Positions 1 through 8,207 are shown, counted from the first letter of the stretch. The stretch is 64,000 bases of DNA from Saprospiraceae bacterium (GCA_016711125.1 JADJTQ010000010.1:300735-364734); one strand, 5' to 3'. Notes: generated by a model not told the origin, from the letters alone. Numbers and translations are program-made.

Positions 1-1089
1 TAATGCCAACAATATTGGAACGGATAATTCTTGTCGTGTTTTTAATTTTGTTCGAAATCGTAGGCCTCTTCATCCATTTGCCTTTCGATCAGGTACAGCT
101 TTTAATTTCCTCGAGCACATAGCCTGATTTTTTCTTGTCATATTCCAATGCTTCGGTGAATTTTCTGCGGCTATGGACCAGACAATGTATCAGGGTAACG
201 GCGGTTTCTTTACCCTTGTCCTCATAGGATACATTTCCATCTACTTGCAGATAGCCTTTAAACCCCTTAAGTGAATCCAGAATATTTACCTTTTCTTTCG
301 TTTTAATGTATTCAAAAAGGACTAACCGTTCATTGGGTGCGGCCTTTACTAAAAAGCATCCTTTTAATGGACTGCCCGGTTTATCTCTTGTCAACACGCG
401 CATACTTGTTTCGTCTGCTTGCATGTAATTGCTTCGATGGATTTCTTCTCTTAAGACGGGGATCAAAATCCCAAGTTTTTTGGCACCCAAAGCCAGATAA
501 TTTAACAAGGTTGAGGGTGACATCTTAACTTGATTTCTGGCTAATATTTTAGACTGACGGTACAATGGTAGGTGATCAGCATACTTTTTACCGCTATATC
601 AGCTGCAAAACTCGCTCCAGCATTCGATTTTGGAAAGGGATCATTTAATGGGGCTATATGAAAAGTCCCTTCATGGTCTAGATAATTAGGACGAACTGTT
701 CTTATTACATAGATTTCCGCAGGCTTTATTTCCAGTTTTTCACTGATCGCCTCTCCAATCCTGTCCATGTTGCTTGTATCCACATCTGGATTAATCACAA
801 TTACCTCTCTTCGAAGCGATTCAGATATTTTCTCTCGAACCGGTTGTTCGCCTTTTCGCTTTTTCTTCCGTACAACTAATTCGACTTCATCCACCTGGTC
901 TGGGATCTCCATTGGCTGATCGCCAAACAAATTCGCTTGACCTGGCAATTCTGTTGTAAATCGCTCGGATTTAGAACCATACACCGCCTTACGAAGTTGT
1001 TCCAAATCAAATTTTAATTGCGCGTTCTCCCGGCGCAACTCTTCGTTGATCTTTACTAATCCTTCATATGTAGGTTGTGCATTATTCAC
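1..1089 (-). pseudogene. tnpC: IS66 transposase TnpC, frameshifted and partial
   Basis: The N-terminal part (541-1089) has the coiled leader with ENAQLKFDLEQLRK and the motif YGSKSERF, followed by the zinc-binding/hinge region of IS66 transposases. The next part (89-565) continues in another frame with MSPSTLLNYLALGAKKL, QADETSMRVL and YLQVDGNVSYED, which is the DDE catalytic core with the first two acidic residues. The two join across a one-base loss near 575 (YH-LYRQSKILARNQ). At least three more frame changes occur between 1 and 110, where fragments such as LYLIERQMDEEAYDFEQ and RQELSVPILLAL can be read. The C-terminal third lies outside the window. Confidence 0.85.
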
Positions 1090-1163
1090 CTAATAAAATA
1101 CAAAAACATATGCATATTATTGCTAATGCATATCCAGAAATTTTATATTTATTTTAGGTCTAT

Positions 1164-1531
1164 TTATGCTCTTTTCCTTTCCGGGTTTATATACCGTTTA
1201 CGTAATTTGGCAGTGCCAATTTCAACTCCTTCCAACATCATCAGTAAGGTCGATATCTCCAATTGCTGTGTCTCGAGGTCTTCTTTCCAATCCGGAAGCT
1301 CCAAAGTGCCAGAAGCCAACTTTTTTGTAATAAATCACATACCCCGTACGATCCCAGACTAACACCTTAATGAGCGTTCGTCGTTTATTAAGAAATATAA
1401 AGCCATCGCCACTTAATAAATCCTTACCCATTTCATTGTTGACCACACCACCAAGTCCGTTACAAACTTTTGCGCATGTCTGTTGGCTTACGATACAGAT
1501 AATAGGTCCGAACTCCAGGAATGCCAATCAT
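1164..1531 (-). pseudogene. tnpB: IS66 accessory protein TnpB (Orf2), frameshifted
   Basis: This is the IS66 Orf2 family, about 120 residues. The start is placed at 1531, where MIGIPGVRTYYLYRKPTDMR matches the family N-terminus and the ATG overlaps the tnpA stop (ATGA). The frame breaks after MRKS, continues as CNGLGGVVNNEMGKDLLSGD and FIFLNKRRTLIKVLVWDRTG, and breaks again in an A6 run after YYKK; the third segment reads LASGTLELPDWKEDLETQQL and ends at a TAA at 1164. The role of Orf2 in transposition is not well defined, but it always travels with TnpC. Confidence 0.8.
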
Positions 1532-1853
1532 CTTATGGTCAAAATATTTTCTAAGTATGCTTCTGGAACCAATGAAGAGAATCGAACACGTTTCCATCAG
1601 GCATTATTATTTCCATCTGGAAATCCGGATTCCTTACTATCCCGGGATTCACCCGAACGAAAGCCTCGGTCTTCGACCTGGTCGGAGATACAGCACCATT
1701 CTCGGTGTCCATGTGCTTTTGATACTTATTCCGCCAGTAAATCAAACTGCTGTCCTTTAATCGAGTCTTCTTGCAGAAACCTTCCTTCGATAAGGTGCCT
1801 TCTTCGTAGGCAGCTATGAGTGGAAATATCTCTGTCGCATTATGTCTCTTCAT
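1528..1853 (-). pseudogene. tnpA: IS66 accessory protein TnpA (Orf1), frameshifted near the C-terminus
   Basis: About 108 residues starting MKRHNATEIFPLIAAYEEG, a helix-turn-helix-like IS66 Orf1 protein with the typical SLIYWRNKYQ segment. The open frame ends at 1551, but after MPDG the expected family ending RVRFSSLVPEAYLENIL is readable in the next frame, so one base is missing at about 1606. The restored stop overlaps the tnpB start by ATGA, consistent with coupled translation. Confidence 0.75.
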
Positions 1854-1923
1854 ACCTTTGCCTTTATTTTACACAAAGGTGTAGGCTTTTTCTTGATCAT
1901 CCAAGACGCTCATGCCTGAGCGC

Positions 1924-2386
1924 TTACTTTGCTACATAGTCCGTGAAGATCTTGCTTGTGTATTGGCTACCCTGATCCGTATTGATGATTTCTGGTGCGC
2001 CATGAATTTCGACGGCTAGCTCAATCACTTCTTTGCATGTCTGGGCATCCATTGTATTGGTTAAATTCCAAGCAAGAATACAACGACTAAAAACATCAAT
2101 CACCGCGGTTAAATACATAAATCCTTTTGCCATCGGTATGAATGTAATATCAGTCTGCCAAACCTGATTGGGATGGACAACTTTGAGGCCATTAAGTAAG
2201 TATGGATATACTTTATGTTCTTTGTTCCTTTTGGAAGTGTGAGGCCCAGGTAGTAAGCTTCGCAAGCACATTACCTTATAATATAACTGACTCTCCTTCG
2301 GGTTTGTAGTATAATCCTGAGCGATGTAGTCCAAGTAGTTCACATTGCTTACGGATACTCAAGGACAAATTGCTACGATCCACCAT
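1924..2386 (-). pseudogene. IS3-family transposase OrfB, internally deleted and truncated
   Basis: The true N-terminus is readable from an ATG at 2386 (MVDRSNLSLSIRKQCELLGL). After GESVIL about 50 codons of the usual sequence are missing and the frame changes. Downstream, TSKRNKEHKVYPYLLNGLK, NQVWQTDITFIPM (first catalytic Asp) and INTDQGSQYTSK (second Asp) belong to the rve integrase core. The ORF then ends at a TAA formed by the IS66 terminus (AAG-TAA-GCG), so the final catalytic Glu region is absent. Not functional. Confidence 0.85.
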
Positions 2387-2759
2387 CTTTCTTCTTTCTT
2401 TCACCGAGCCTACATCAAGCTTTTTTTTAAGAAATCGATTTCTACTTTCTGTTGCCCAATGACTCTCAAAAGTTCATCATTCCTTTCCTCCTCTTCACTT
2501 TTCTTATTCTTGGCATTTCCATCAAATACCTGATCAGCATTATCTAGGAATTCCCGTTTCCAGGTGCTGATCTGCTGAGGTGTAAGCTTAAATCGCTCTG
2601 CCAGCTCCTTGGCTGATTGTCTTTCCTTGATTGCTTCCAGTACTACCTTTGTCTTAAATTTTGATGTGAATTTTCGTCTTTTCATATTCCCAAATTTAGC
2701 TACTAACATTTACTAATTACTTATCTTAACTCGCCGTCCTAATATTTGGGGACACATCA
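1928..2759 (-). mobile_element. IS3-family (IS150-like) element, right part, interrupted by IS66
   Basis: orfA (2410-2709) and a damaged orfB (1924-2386) lie on the reverse strand. The right end is placed at 2759, where the reverse strand starts TGATGTGTCCCC, in keeping with the TG...CA ends of IS3 elements. Immediately outside, the reading frame of a truncated PIN-domain gene resumes, which supports the boundary. The left part is displaced by the IS66 insertion at 1927/1928. orfB also has an internal deletion, so this element was probably dead independently of the IS66 insertion. Confidence 0.8.
2410..2709 (-). CDS. IS3-family transposase OrfA (HTH_Tnp_1)
   Basis: A 99-residue helix-turn-helix protein: MKRRKFTSKFKTKVVLEAIK is the classic HTH_Tnp_1 start, followed by SAKELAERFKLTPQQISTWK and a C-terminal leucine-rich helix ending VEIDFLKKSLM. 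The true start is probably the second Met (residue 9, about 2685). An A8 run on the coding strand (2421-2428) lies just before the stop, where IS150-type elements shift -1 into OrfB to make the fused transposase. OrfA itself seems intact although its partner is not. Confidence 0.85.
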   Translation of the reverse strand: MLVAKFGNMKRRKFTSKFKTKVVLEAIKERQSAKELAERFKLTPQQISTWKREFLDNADQVFDGNAKNKKSEEEERNDELLRVIGQQKVEIDFLKKSLM

Positions 2760-3029
2760 CTAAGTGAAAGAATGAAGATCAAGGACAGCAGATCGATCTT
2801 GGGAAAATTTAAAGTTCTAGTGAACTCCTATGAGCTAAATGATAAAATAATTGATTTGGCATTAAATGACTTTGATTTTAAGGACTTTGAGGATGGCCTT
2901 CAATACTATACGGCTCTTGAATCTCAATGTGATTTAATAGTAACACGGAACTTAAGGGATTTCAAGGAATCGGCAATTCCTGTTTTAAGTCCAAGGGAGT
3001 ACCTAACGAAAATTGATGCCGAGAGATAA
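2760..3029 (+). pseudogene. PIN-domain (VapC-like) toxin, 5' end removed by IS3
   Basis: The C-terminal 85-89 residues of a PIN-domain ribonuclease: DFEDGLQYYTALESQCDLIV carries conserved acidic residues of the fold, followed by TRNLRDFKESAIPVLSPREYL, the usual end of the Bacteroidota PIN subfamily. The first about 50 residues, with the first catalytic Asp, are missing. The frame stays open upstream of the apparent ATG (2772) right up to the IS3 end at 2759, which shows truncation by insertion. No antitoxin gene remains beside it. RNase activity is unlikely without the N-terminus. Confidence 0.75.
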
Positions 3030-3145
3030 CAGGCTGCGATGATGCCAGCCGCCCATTCGGGACGGCTGTCACATGCAGCCAGACCGTTCGAGTCAATCCT
3101 CCTTTCGGTCGGCTTGGCTCAAACGTGTCAGGGACAAGCCCCTTA
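3030..3145 (+). repeat. Structured intergenic repeat, copy 1
   Basis: A GC-richer, hairpin-prone segment directly after the PIN gene. Its 3' half (about 3092-3145) matches 4022-4074 almost base for base: CTTTCGGTCGGCTTGG, then CTCAAACGTGTC, GGGACAAGCCCCTTAC and TTGTG. GGGACAAGCCCC is itself a small hairpin. Each copy lies just downstream of a short, self-contained gene unit. It could be a recombination site of a cassette-like array or a mobile intergenic repeat; no perfect integron attC core (GTTRRRY / RYYYAAC pair) was found. Confidence 0.6.
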
Positions 3146-3169
3146 CGTTGTGTGGTAATTCTTGAAAAC

Positions 3170-3205
3170 AAATGTTGTCTAAATAAGCAACATTTCTTAA
3201 CTTTA
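3170..3205 (+). promoter_or_regulatory. Inverted-repeat operator and promoter of DUF4160/XRE module 1
   Basis: AAATGTTG (3170-3177) and CAACATTT (3188-3195) are perfect 8-bp inverted arms separated by 10 nt. A -7-like box TAACTTTA (3198-3205) follows, close to the Bacteroidota TAnnTTTG consensus, with TTG 23 nt upstream as the -33 element. The start codon is at 3219. The position fits autorepression by the XRE domain of the second gene. Regulator binding is inferred. Confidence 0.55.
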
Positions 3206-3218
3206 CCTAAAATGGCGG

Positions 3219-3458
3219 ATGCCAACCATATTTATACTTGACTCAATAAAGATTCTTGTATTTTTTGAGGATCACAATCCGCCCCATTTTCATGCTATTT
3301 ACAACGAGTATGAAGAACTCATCCTAATACCGAGTGGGGAAAGTTTGAGGGGGAGCATCCCTGCCGAACAAAAAAGGAAATTGGTAGAATGGTTGGCTTT
3401 GAACACGAATTCTATTGTTCAGAAATGGAATGAATTTAATCCAGATAGCAAAATATGA
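3219..3458 (+). CDS. DUF4160 domain protein (module 1)
   Basis: A 79-residue protein of the DUF4160 family, recognised by MPTIF..., IKILVFFEDHNPPHFHAIY and the conserved HNPPHFHA core, which is histidine-rich and could hold a metal or nucleotide. The ATG at 3219 fits the family length (about 75-85 residues). It overlaps the next gene by ATGA (stop 3456-3458, next start 3455), so the two are translationally coupled. DUF4160 genes habitually sit beside DUF2442 genes and are suspected toxin-antitoxin-like partners; biochemical function is not established. A 75-residue homologue is at 11688-11915. Confidence 0.85.
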   Translation: MPTIFILDSIKILVFFEDHNPPHFHAIYNEYEELILIPSGESLRGSIPAEQKRKLVEWLALNTNSIVQKWNEFNPDSKI

Positions 3459-3976
3459 AAGGTTTACGCAATGTACCGCGAATACTTAAGATCAACAAGG
3501 TAAGGGGATACCAAGTGTCTTGTCTTTTCAATAACGGGGAATCACGACTAATTGATTTTAAAGCATTTTTCAATAGAAAGAAACTGAGAAAGGACCATCC
3601 TGCAAGAATTCTACTGAACGACATCACAGAATTCCGAAAAATAGAGATAATTGAAAATACCATTGGGTGGAAGAATGTTGGAAGGATACTAAAGGATATG
3701 GAAGGTAATGATCAATTCTATTATTTTGATCTAGATCCTATCGTTCTTTATGAATTTAGTCATCCAGACGAATCGAGAACACTCAAAATTGGACAGCTAA
3801 TAAAGAAGGAACGGAAGAGAGCTGGTTTGACTCAAGAGGAACTGGCAAAGAGAAGTGGAACAAGCAAGCACTACATATCCAGATTAGAGAATAATAAATC
3901 AGATATAGAACTGTTGACCTTGAAGAAGATCATAGAAGCGGGTCTGGGAAGAGATTTAAAAATTCAGATCCAATAA
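3455..3976 (+). CDS. DUF2442 - XRE helix-turn-helix fusion protein (module 1)
   Basis: 173 residues in two parts. Residues 1-110 resemble DUF2442 (LFNNGESRLIDFKAFF, then the FDLDPIVLYE segment). Residues about 118-173 are an XRE/Cro-C1 DNA-binding domain: IGQLIKKERKRAGLTQEELA, RSGTSKHYISRLENNKSDIE, ending GLGRDLKIQIQ. The HTH suggests it represses its own promoter, where a perfect inverted repeat lies at 3170-3195. The overlap with DUF4160 and the HTH make an antitoxin-type role plausible (inference). Closely similar in layout to 11917-12441. Confidence 0.8.
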   Translation: MKGLRNVPRILKINKVRGYQVSCLFNNGESRLIDFKAFFNRKKLRKDHPARILLNDITEFRKIEIIENTIGWKNVGRILKDMEGNDQFYYFDLDPIVLYEFSHPDESRTLKIGQLIKKERKRAGLTQEELAKRSGTSKHYISRLENNKSDIELLTLKKIIEAGLGRDLKIQIQ

Positions 3977-4075
3977 CCGGGTAGAGATGTAACTGCCACC
4001 AACACAATGGATGACGCCAGACTTCCTTCGGTCGGCTTGGCTCAAACGTGTCGGGGACAAGCCCCTTACCTTGTG
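3977..4075 (+). repeat. Structured intergenic repeat, copy 2
   Basis: Directly after module 1. 4022-4074 repeats the 3' half of copy 1 with very few differences (GTGTCGGGG in place of GTGTCAGGG; CCTTGTG in place of CGTTGTG). The segment is bracketed by CACAA (about 3999) and TTGTG (about 4070), a short inverted pair. The 5' halves of the two copies do not match. Together they suggest a mobile or recombining spacer between small gene units. Confidence 0.6.
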
Positions 4076-4100
4076 CTTCATTATCATAAACCGCTAACCA

Positions 4101-4577
4101 ATGATAAAATTCTTTAGAAAAATTAGACAAAAAACTCTGACTGAAAATAAGTTCGGAAAATATCTTACTTATGCAATCGGAGAAATTATTCTTGTAGTAA
4201 TCGGAATTTTAATTGCACTATCAATTAATAATTGGAATGAAAACAGAAAAGAATCTAAACTTGAAAAAAATTACCTGACTGGCATAAGAGATGATTTAAA
4301 AAAAGATGTCGAACAAGCAACATTGGTTATAGATGCACATCTGAAACAGCTTAACTTGATAAAAACCATTGAACCAAAGTTTGATTTGAATTCGGAATTG
4401 TTTCTGCAAAATATTGACACGACTAGTTTGCCTTTTTCTGAATTATTCCGTCGAAAAAATTCATTTAGGTCGATAAATGGAACCTACCATTCTATGATTG
4501 CTGATGGCAAATCAAATTTGATAAAAAACAAACCTTTGTTTAAAAAAATACAAAGTATTTATGACAATGGTTCGTGA
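4101..4577 (+). pseudogene. DUF6090 family membrane protein, 3' end cut by IS4
   Basis: The start MIKFFRKIRQKTLTENKFGK, then YLTYAIGEIILVVIGILIAL (one transmembrane segment, residues about 25-45) and SINNWNENRKE is the signature of DUF6090, a very common multicopy family in Bacteroidota. Members are usually about 230-250 residues; this one stops at 158. The break comes at KKIQSIYDN, where the inverted-repeat end of the IS4-family element begins (about 4564), and the last residues and stop codon are supplied by the IS. Function of the family is unknown. Confidence 0.8.
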
Positions 4578-5823
4578 CCTTATCAGGCTGCGATTTTGCC
4601 ATAATCCCAGGACTAATCTGATCACATTATCATTTATTTTAATGTTTGCGTCAATTGGATAGATTGATAATATTCTTTTTAATAGATTATGGTTGAATAA
4701 TTCGGTGGTCAAATCAGAGATCGAATAGGTTAATCGAAGACTTCTTTTCAACCCATTCCGTTGAATACATTTGCCAATTGATGCTGTGGTTAGCGCGGCG
4801 TTTACATGAAAATGTATTTTCTTTTTACTTCTTGCTTGACTATTCTGTAGTCCTGTAAATTGTTTTGAATCTCTAAAATTGAATTCCATTTGAAACCTGG
4901 CTCGGTAAGCACACAGGATGGCAAGCCCGTCATAATGATATCCGTACTGAAGAACATCTTCGTAGTATTTACTTCCCCAGTGGTATTCAGGAATTCTACA
5001 TAGCAGAGTTTTTACATTGCGCTTCAGACCAACACTATTAACCACCGCGGCATGGATTCGCACGTCATCATCTTCGTATTCTTGGGTTACCCGCCGTTTA
5101 TCGATCCGTTTCACGTTGATTTTACCAGCATACTGTTTCGGCCGGCCTTTGCTACCTGTTTGCCTTCCATTATATAAATAGCGAAGATTCGCATCCTCTC
5201 TCAATCGACCCACAATATTTAAATCCGTCTTCTCACAGATCGGATCTATGAATTTCCTCTTAGTGAAATAGGCATCCACGGCCAATATCGTACTGAGCTT
5301 ACTTAACTGGGCTGATCTTGAGACAATGATGTTCGCATAGTGATCCACAATACTCTGGCCATCCTCCAAGGTGGATTTCCGGGCACTCGGTGTTTGAATC
5401 GCTTCCAAATGGTAGGCCGTATTCTGATCTACATCGACCACCGCTATTCCCGCTATTTCCAAGCCCCGCTTATGCTTTCCGGCTGTTCCGCTATAAAAGT
5501 AACCGATTCCTGGGGTATGCTTACCACTCTTATTCAGATAGGTTGGATCAAAACCCAGGATACAATTCGCTCCACAATATTGCTCCACCAATAAAATATT
5601 GAAGGTTAAAAAGTCAAAGTCTCGCTCAAATCCCATTCGATAGGTACTTTCATGGTACTTACCATATCTTGCCAGTTGTAAGAAATTAATCCGGCCTCGT
5701 ATGCTTAAAAAGCATAAATGTCTCTACAATAAACCGGCGTCGCCATTCATTAATCCCAGGCATTTTATTTAATATTGTACTTATAAGGCTTACGCCTTGG
5801 GTAAATGCGTTTGTAGTTTTCAT
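4512..5823 (-). pseudogene. IS4-family transposase, one frameshift
   Basis: The protein contains the IS4 DDE core: LGFDPTYLNKSGKHT (first Asp), ILAVDAYFTKRKF (second Asp) and YRARFQMEFNFRDSKQFTGL, which fits the Y-x2-R-x3-E-x6-K signature of IS4 transposases. The start at 5823 gives MKTTNAFTQGVSLISTILNK; the frame breaks at the A5 run 5707-5711 and continues as RGRINFLQLARYGKYHESTY. The C-terminus runs through the left inverted repeat and 17 codons into DUF6090 sequence before a stop, so the native stop has been lost or lies in the flank. Confidence 0.8.
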
Positions 5824-5920
5824 TTTGTAGTAATCTTGAGACTCTACAATATACGCATTTACCTTTTTATATATATGATTTATTCATAATGTGTCCCCAT
5901 CTAACCCCGCGAACCATTGT
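4564..5920 (-). mobile_element. IS4-family insertion sequence, about 1.36 kb
   Basis: Inverted ends ACAATGGTTCG (4564-4574) and its complement CGAACCATTGT (5910-5920) bracket a reverse-strand DDE transposase. The similarity continues imperfectly inward (TTA at about 4580 and its complement at 5902). The left end cuts the DUF6090 gene. No clean target duplication could be defined: flanks are TTTATG on the left and TACATAA on the right. The exact ends are therefore good to within a few bases. Confidence 0.7.
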
Positions 5921-5939
5921 TACATAATAATAGCAAAAA

Positions 5940-6407
5940 ATGGATTTCATCAAACGATCGGAAGTATCAAGATCTGAGAAGATTCAAACGCTTGAGTTAT
6001 GGAATACTGAATACCCTGGAAAGTTAGCTTACTCAACATTCAGCAGTTTTGAGGAATACCTTTTAAATCTGTCGCAACAATCTCATATACTATTGCTTGA
6101 TGAAAGCAAGAAAATTAAGGGCTGGTATTTTGACTTTGTACGTGGAGAGGAAAAATGGTTTTCATTAATCTTGGAATCAAGATTGCATGGGATCGGATTA
6201 GGGACCCAATTACTAAATAAAGCAAAGGAGAAGGAACCCGAGTTGAATGGTTGGGTGATTGATCATAATTCGGATCGAAAGAAGAATGGAGATTTTTATA
6301 AATCACCATTGAATTTCTACTTAAAAAATGGATTTAAGGAGCTAACAGAGAAAAGATTAGAGCTTGATAAAATATCTGCTGTTAAAATAAAATGGGAAGC
6401 ACGATAA
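5940..6407 (+). CDS. GNAT family N-acetyltransferase
   Basis: 155 residues with a GNAT acetyl-CoA-binding loop at about residues 80-95 (SRLHGIGLGTQLLNKAKE, the R/Q-x-x-G-x-G/A motif), preceded by a strand-rich region (ILLLDESKKIKGWYFDFVRG) and followed by a predicted strand and helix ending FYLKNGFKELTEKR, the usual motif D/B ending. It should transfer an acetyl group from acetyl-CoA to an amine; the substrate cannot be told. It lies just outside the right end of the IS4 element and may be intact cargo of the same variable region. Confidence 0.75.
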   Translation: MDFIKRSEVSRSEKIQTLELWNTEYPGKLAYSTFSSFEEYLLNLSQQSHILLLDESKKIKGWYFDFVRGEEKWFSLILESRLHGIGLGTQLLNKAKEKEPELNGWVIDHNSDRKKNGDFYKSPLNFYLKNGFKELTEKRLELDKISAVKIKWEAR

Positions 6408-7020
6408 ACTGGTTACACAACCTGTGTGAAAAATTTTTAGGATAGCTACACCTCTGCACGAAGGCTTTGAAAAAATTCGATAATTAACATTTGAGCCCAA
6501 GCACTTGAGAAGGCAGAGTAGGTTAGGTGACAATGGACAAAAGTGGAGTTGGGTTATCAGCGATTACAAACAGCAATCCTTCTTCGGATCGATAAATTTG
6601 CTCATCTAGGAGGGTGTTGAACTACGCAACTTGATGCTGAAGCCGTAAATCGTCGTTTCTGGTGCGGCGAGACGAAGGAAGCTACCGGAGGTTGTAACTG
6701 ACTGAGGATCAACAAAACCAGGAACGGCGAGAACGGCTGCATCATGTTATAGTAAGTATCTATTTTTTATTAATCAGCGCGAGGTGAGTATTTCAACAGC
6801 CTCCTAGGCCATAACGTGATCAAAAGTTCGCTTAGTGGCCTACTTGAACGTTTTTTTCATAACTTGGAATTTATGTCGGTAAAAGTGATAAGCTTCTTCG
6901 TTGTCGTTTATTTCCAAACTGCGACGATGGATGTCTGCCAAAAATTAATTGTAGTTTTGTCGGGCATTCATTCAATCATTCTTGTGCAACTAAAAAGGAA
7001 AAGTAAATCACGAATTTAAA
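6408..7020 (+). other. Intergenic, no gene recognised
   Basis: About 610 bases without a convincing gene. A 67-codon open frame at 6816-7019 (MIKSSLSGLLERFFHNLEFM...) runs to the start of the sialidase but has no recognisable domain or ribosome site. 6600-6760 is GC-richer and could be eroded coding or structured sequence; nothing could be identified. Confidence 0.4.
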
Positions 7021-8196
7021 ATGAAAAAGAAGCGTAAGATGATAGCATCAAAATTAATCTTTAGAAACATTGTTCTGGTAAGTTGCATTTATTCAGGACT
7101 GGTCTTTGGCCAGAGCAACGATGCATTTCTAAATCCCCCTGAGGTGATTGTGTTGTCTAAAAAGGCTGATAAACATGCTGCTCAGAAGAGAAAATTTACC
7201 GGCATTCCCAGCATAGCCATCGCCGCAAACGGCAGAATGTGGGCAACCTGGTATGCCGGGATTACGCCAAAAGAAGATGAAAATAATTATGTCGTATTGT
7301 CCACCAGTGCTGATGATGGAGACACCTGGAAGGAAATTTTGATTATTGATCCTGATCAACAAGATTCTGTAAGAGCTTATGACCCGGAGGTATGGGTGGA
7401 TCCGACCGGAAAATTGTGGTTTTTTTGGGCCCAAACCATTGGACATGAGGGAACAGTGGCCGGTGTTTGGTCTATAAACACAATAGACCCGGGGACGGAA
7501 AATCCCGATTGGTCTCAGCCTAAACGTTTAACGGATGGAATCATGATGTGTAAGCCGACAGTGCTATCCACCGGCGAATGGATTTTGCCCGCTTCTACCT
7601 GGCGAAAAACGGATAATAGCGCCAAACTAATTGTATCAGAGGATCAGGGAAAAAGCTGGAAAGAAAGAGGATCAGCAAACGTTCCTGAACCTGATAGAGC
7701 TTATGATGAGCATATGATTGTGGAGAAAAGCGATGGCACCTTATGGATGTTAGTCAGAACGAAATACGGAATAGGAGAAAGTTTCTCTGATGATCGCGGA
7801 AAAACCTGGGGTACATTGGTGCCCTCCAATTTAAAGCATCCCAGTGCCCGTTCTTTTATAAGAAGATTACAGTCTGGAAACCTATTATTAGTAAAACATG
7901 GTCCAATCGATATGCAAACCCAAAGATCTCATCTTATGGCCTTTATTTCCCAGGATGATGGAGCAAACTGGACAAATGGCTTGTTATTAGATGAAAGATC
8001 CGGCGTTTCTTATCCTGATGGACAACAATTGGAGAATGGTGATATTGTTATTATTTATGATTATAGCAGGACAAAAGAGCAACATATTTTAATGACTACG
8101 TTTACCGAAAATGATATACTGGCGCATGATTATGATGAAAGCATAATAAAAGTTTTTAACCATAGAAAAACCGTCAGTGACGGTGGGATAGATTAA
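7021..8196 (+). CDS. Secreted sialidase-like BNR-repeat protein (GH33-like six-bladed propeller)
   Basis: 391 residues. An N-terminal signal peptide (residues 1-30, ending VFG-QSND) precedes a propeller with four Asp boxes: SADDGDTWKE, SEDQGKSWKE, SDDRGKTWGT and SQDDGANWTN. FTGIPSIAIAANGRMWATWY resembles the arginine-bearing entry motif of sialidases, although the FRIP Arg itself is not evident. YDPEVWVDPTGKLWFFWAQT, IMMCKPTVLSTGEWILPAST and GVSYPDGQQLENGDIVIIYD are typical of the Bacteroidota exo-alpha-sialidase family. Likely an exported glycosidase removing sialic or related acids, or a non-sialic homologue; the substrate is uncertain. Confidence 0.75.
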   Translation: MKKKRKMIASKLIFRNIVLVSCIYSGLVFGQSNDAFLNPPEVIVLSKKADKHAAQKRKFTGIPSIAIAANGRMWATWYAGITPKEDENNYVVLSTSADDGDTWKEILIIDPDQQDSVRAYDPEVWVDPTGKLWFFWAQTIGHEGTVAGVWSINTIDPGTENPDWSQPKRLTDGIMMCKPTVLSTGEWILPASTWRKTDNSAKLIVSEDQGKSWKERGSANVPEPDRAYDEHMIVEKSDGTLWMLVRTKYGIGESFSDDRGKTWGTLVPSNLKHPSARSFIRRLQSGNLLLVKHGPIDMQTQRSHLMAFISQDDGANWTNGLLLDERSGVSYPDGQQLENGDIVIIYDYSRTKEQHILMTTFTENDILAHDYDESIIKVFNHRKTVSDGGID

Positions 8197-8207
8197 TGAC
8201 TATTTAT

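Larger units (their letters stand above)
1..1927 (-). mobile_element. IS66-family insertion sequence, decayed, left end outside window
   Basis: Three reverse-strand genes in the order tnpA (1528-1853), tnpB (1164-1531) and tnpC (1-1089) are the standard IS66 gene set. The element's upstream end is at 1927, where the reverse strand begins GTAAGCG, the usual start of IS66-family terminal repeats. It interrupts the orfB of an IS3 element exactly there, so the insertion is nested; the other end and the rest of orfB should lie left of the window. IS66 elements usually make an 8-bp target duplication, which predicts TTTGCTAC (1928-1935) at the missing end. All three genes carry frameshifts, so this copy is either dead or badly sequenced. 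Confidence 0.85.

Noticed and set aside
3030..4075. Integron attC sites
   Set aside because: Repeats and cassette-like layout are present, but no pair of GTTRRRY and RYYYAAC core sites and no integrase gene were found.
3029..4598. An 11-base match (CAGGCTGCGAT) after the PIN gene and near 4585
   Set aside because: The second occurrence lies inside the IS4 left end, and an 11-mer match is expected by chance in a window of this size.
6816..7019. 67-codon frame before the sialidase
   Set aside because: No family, no ribosome site, ends directly at the next gene; probably chance.
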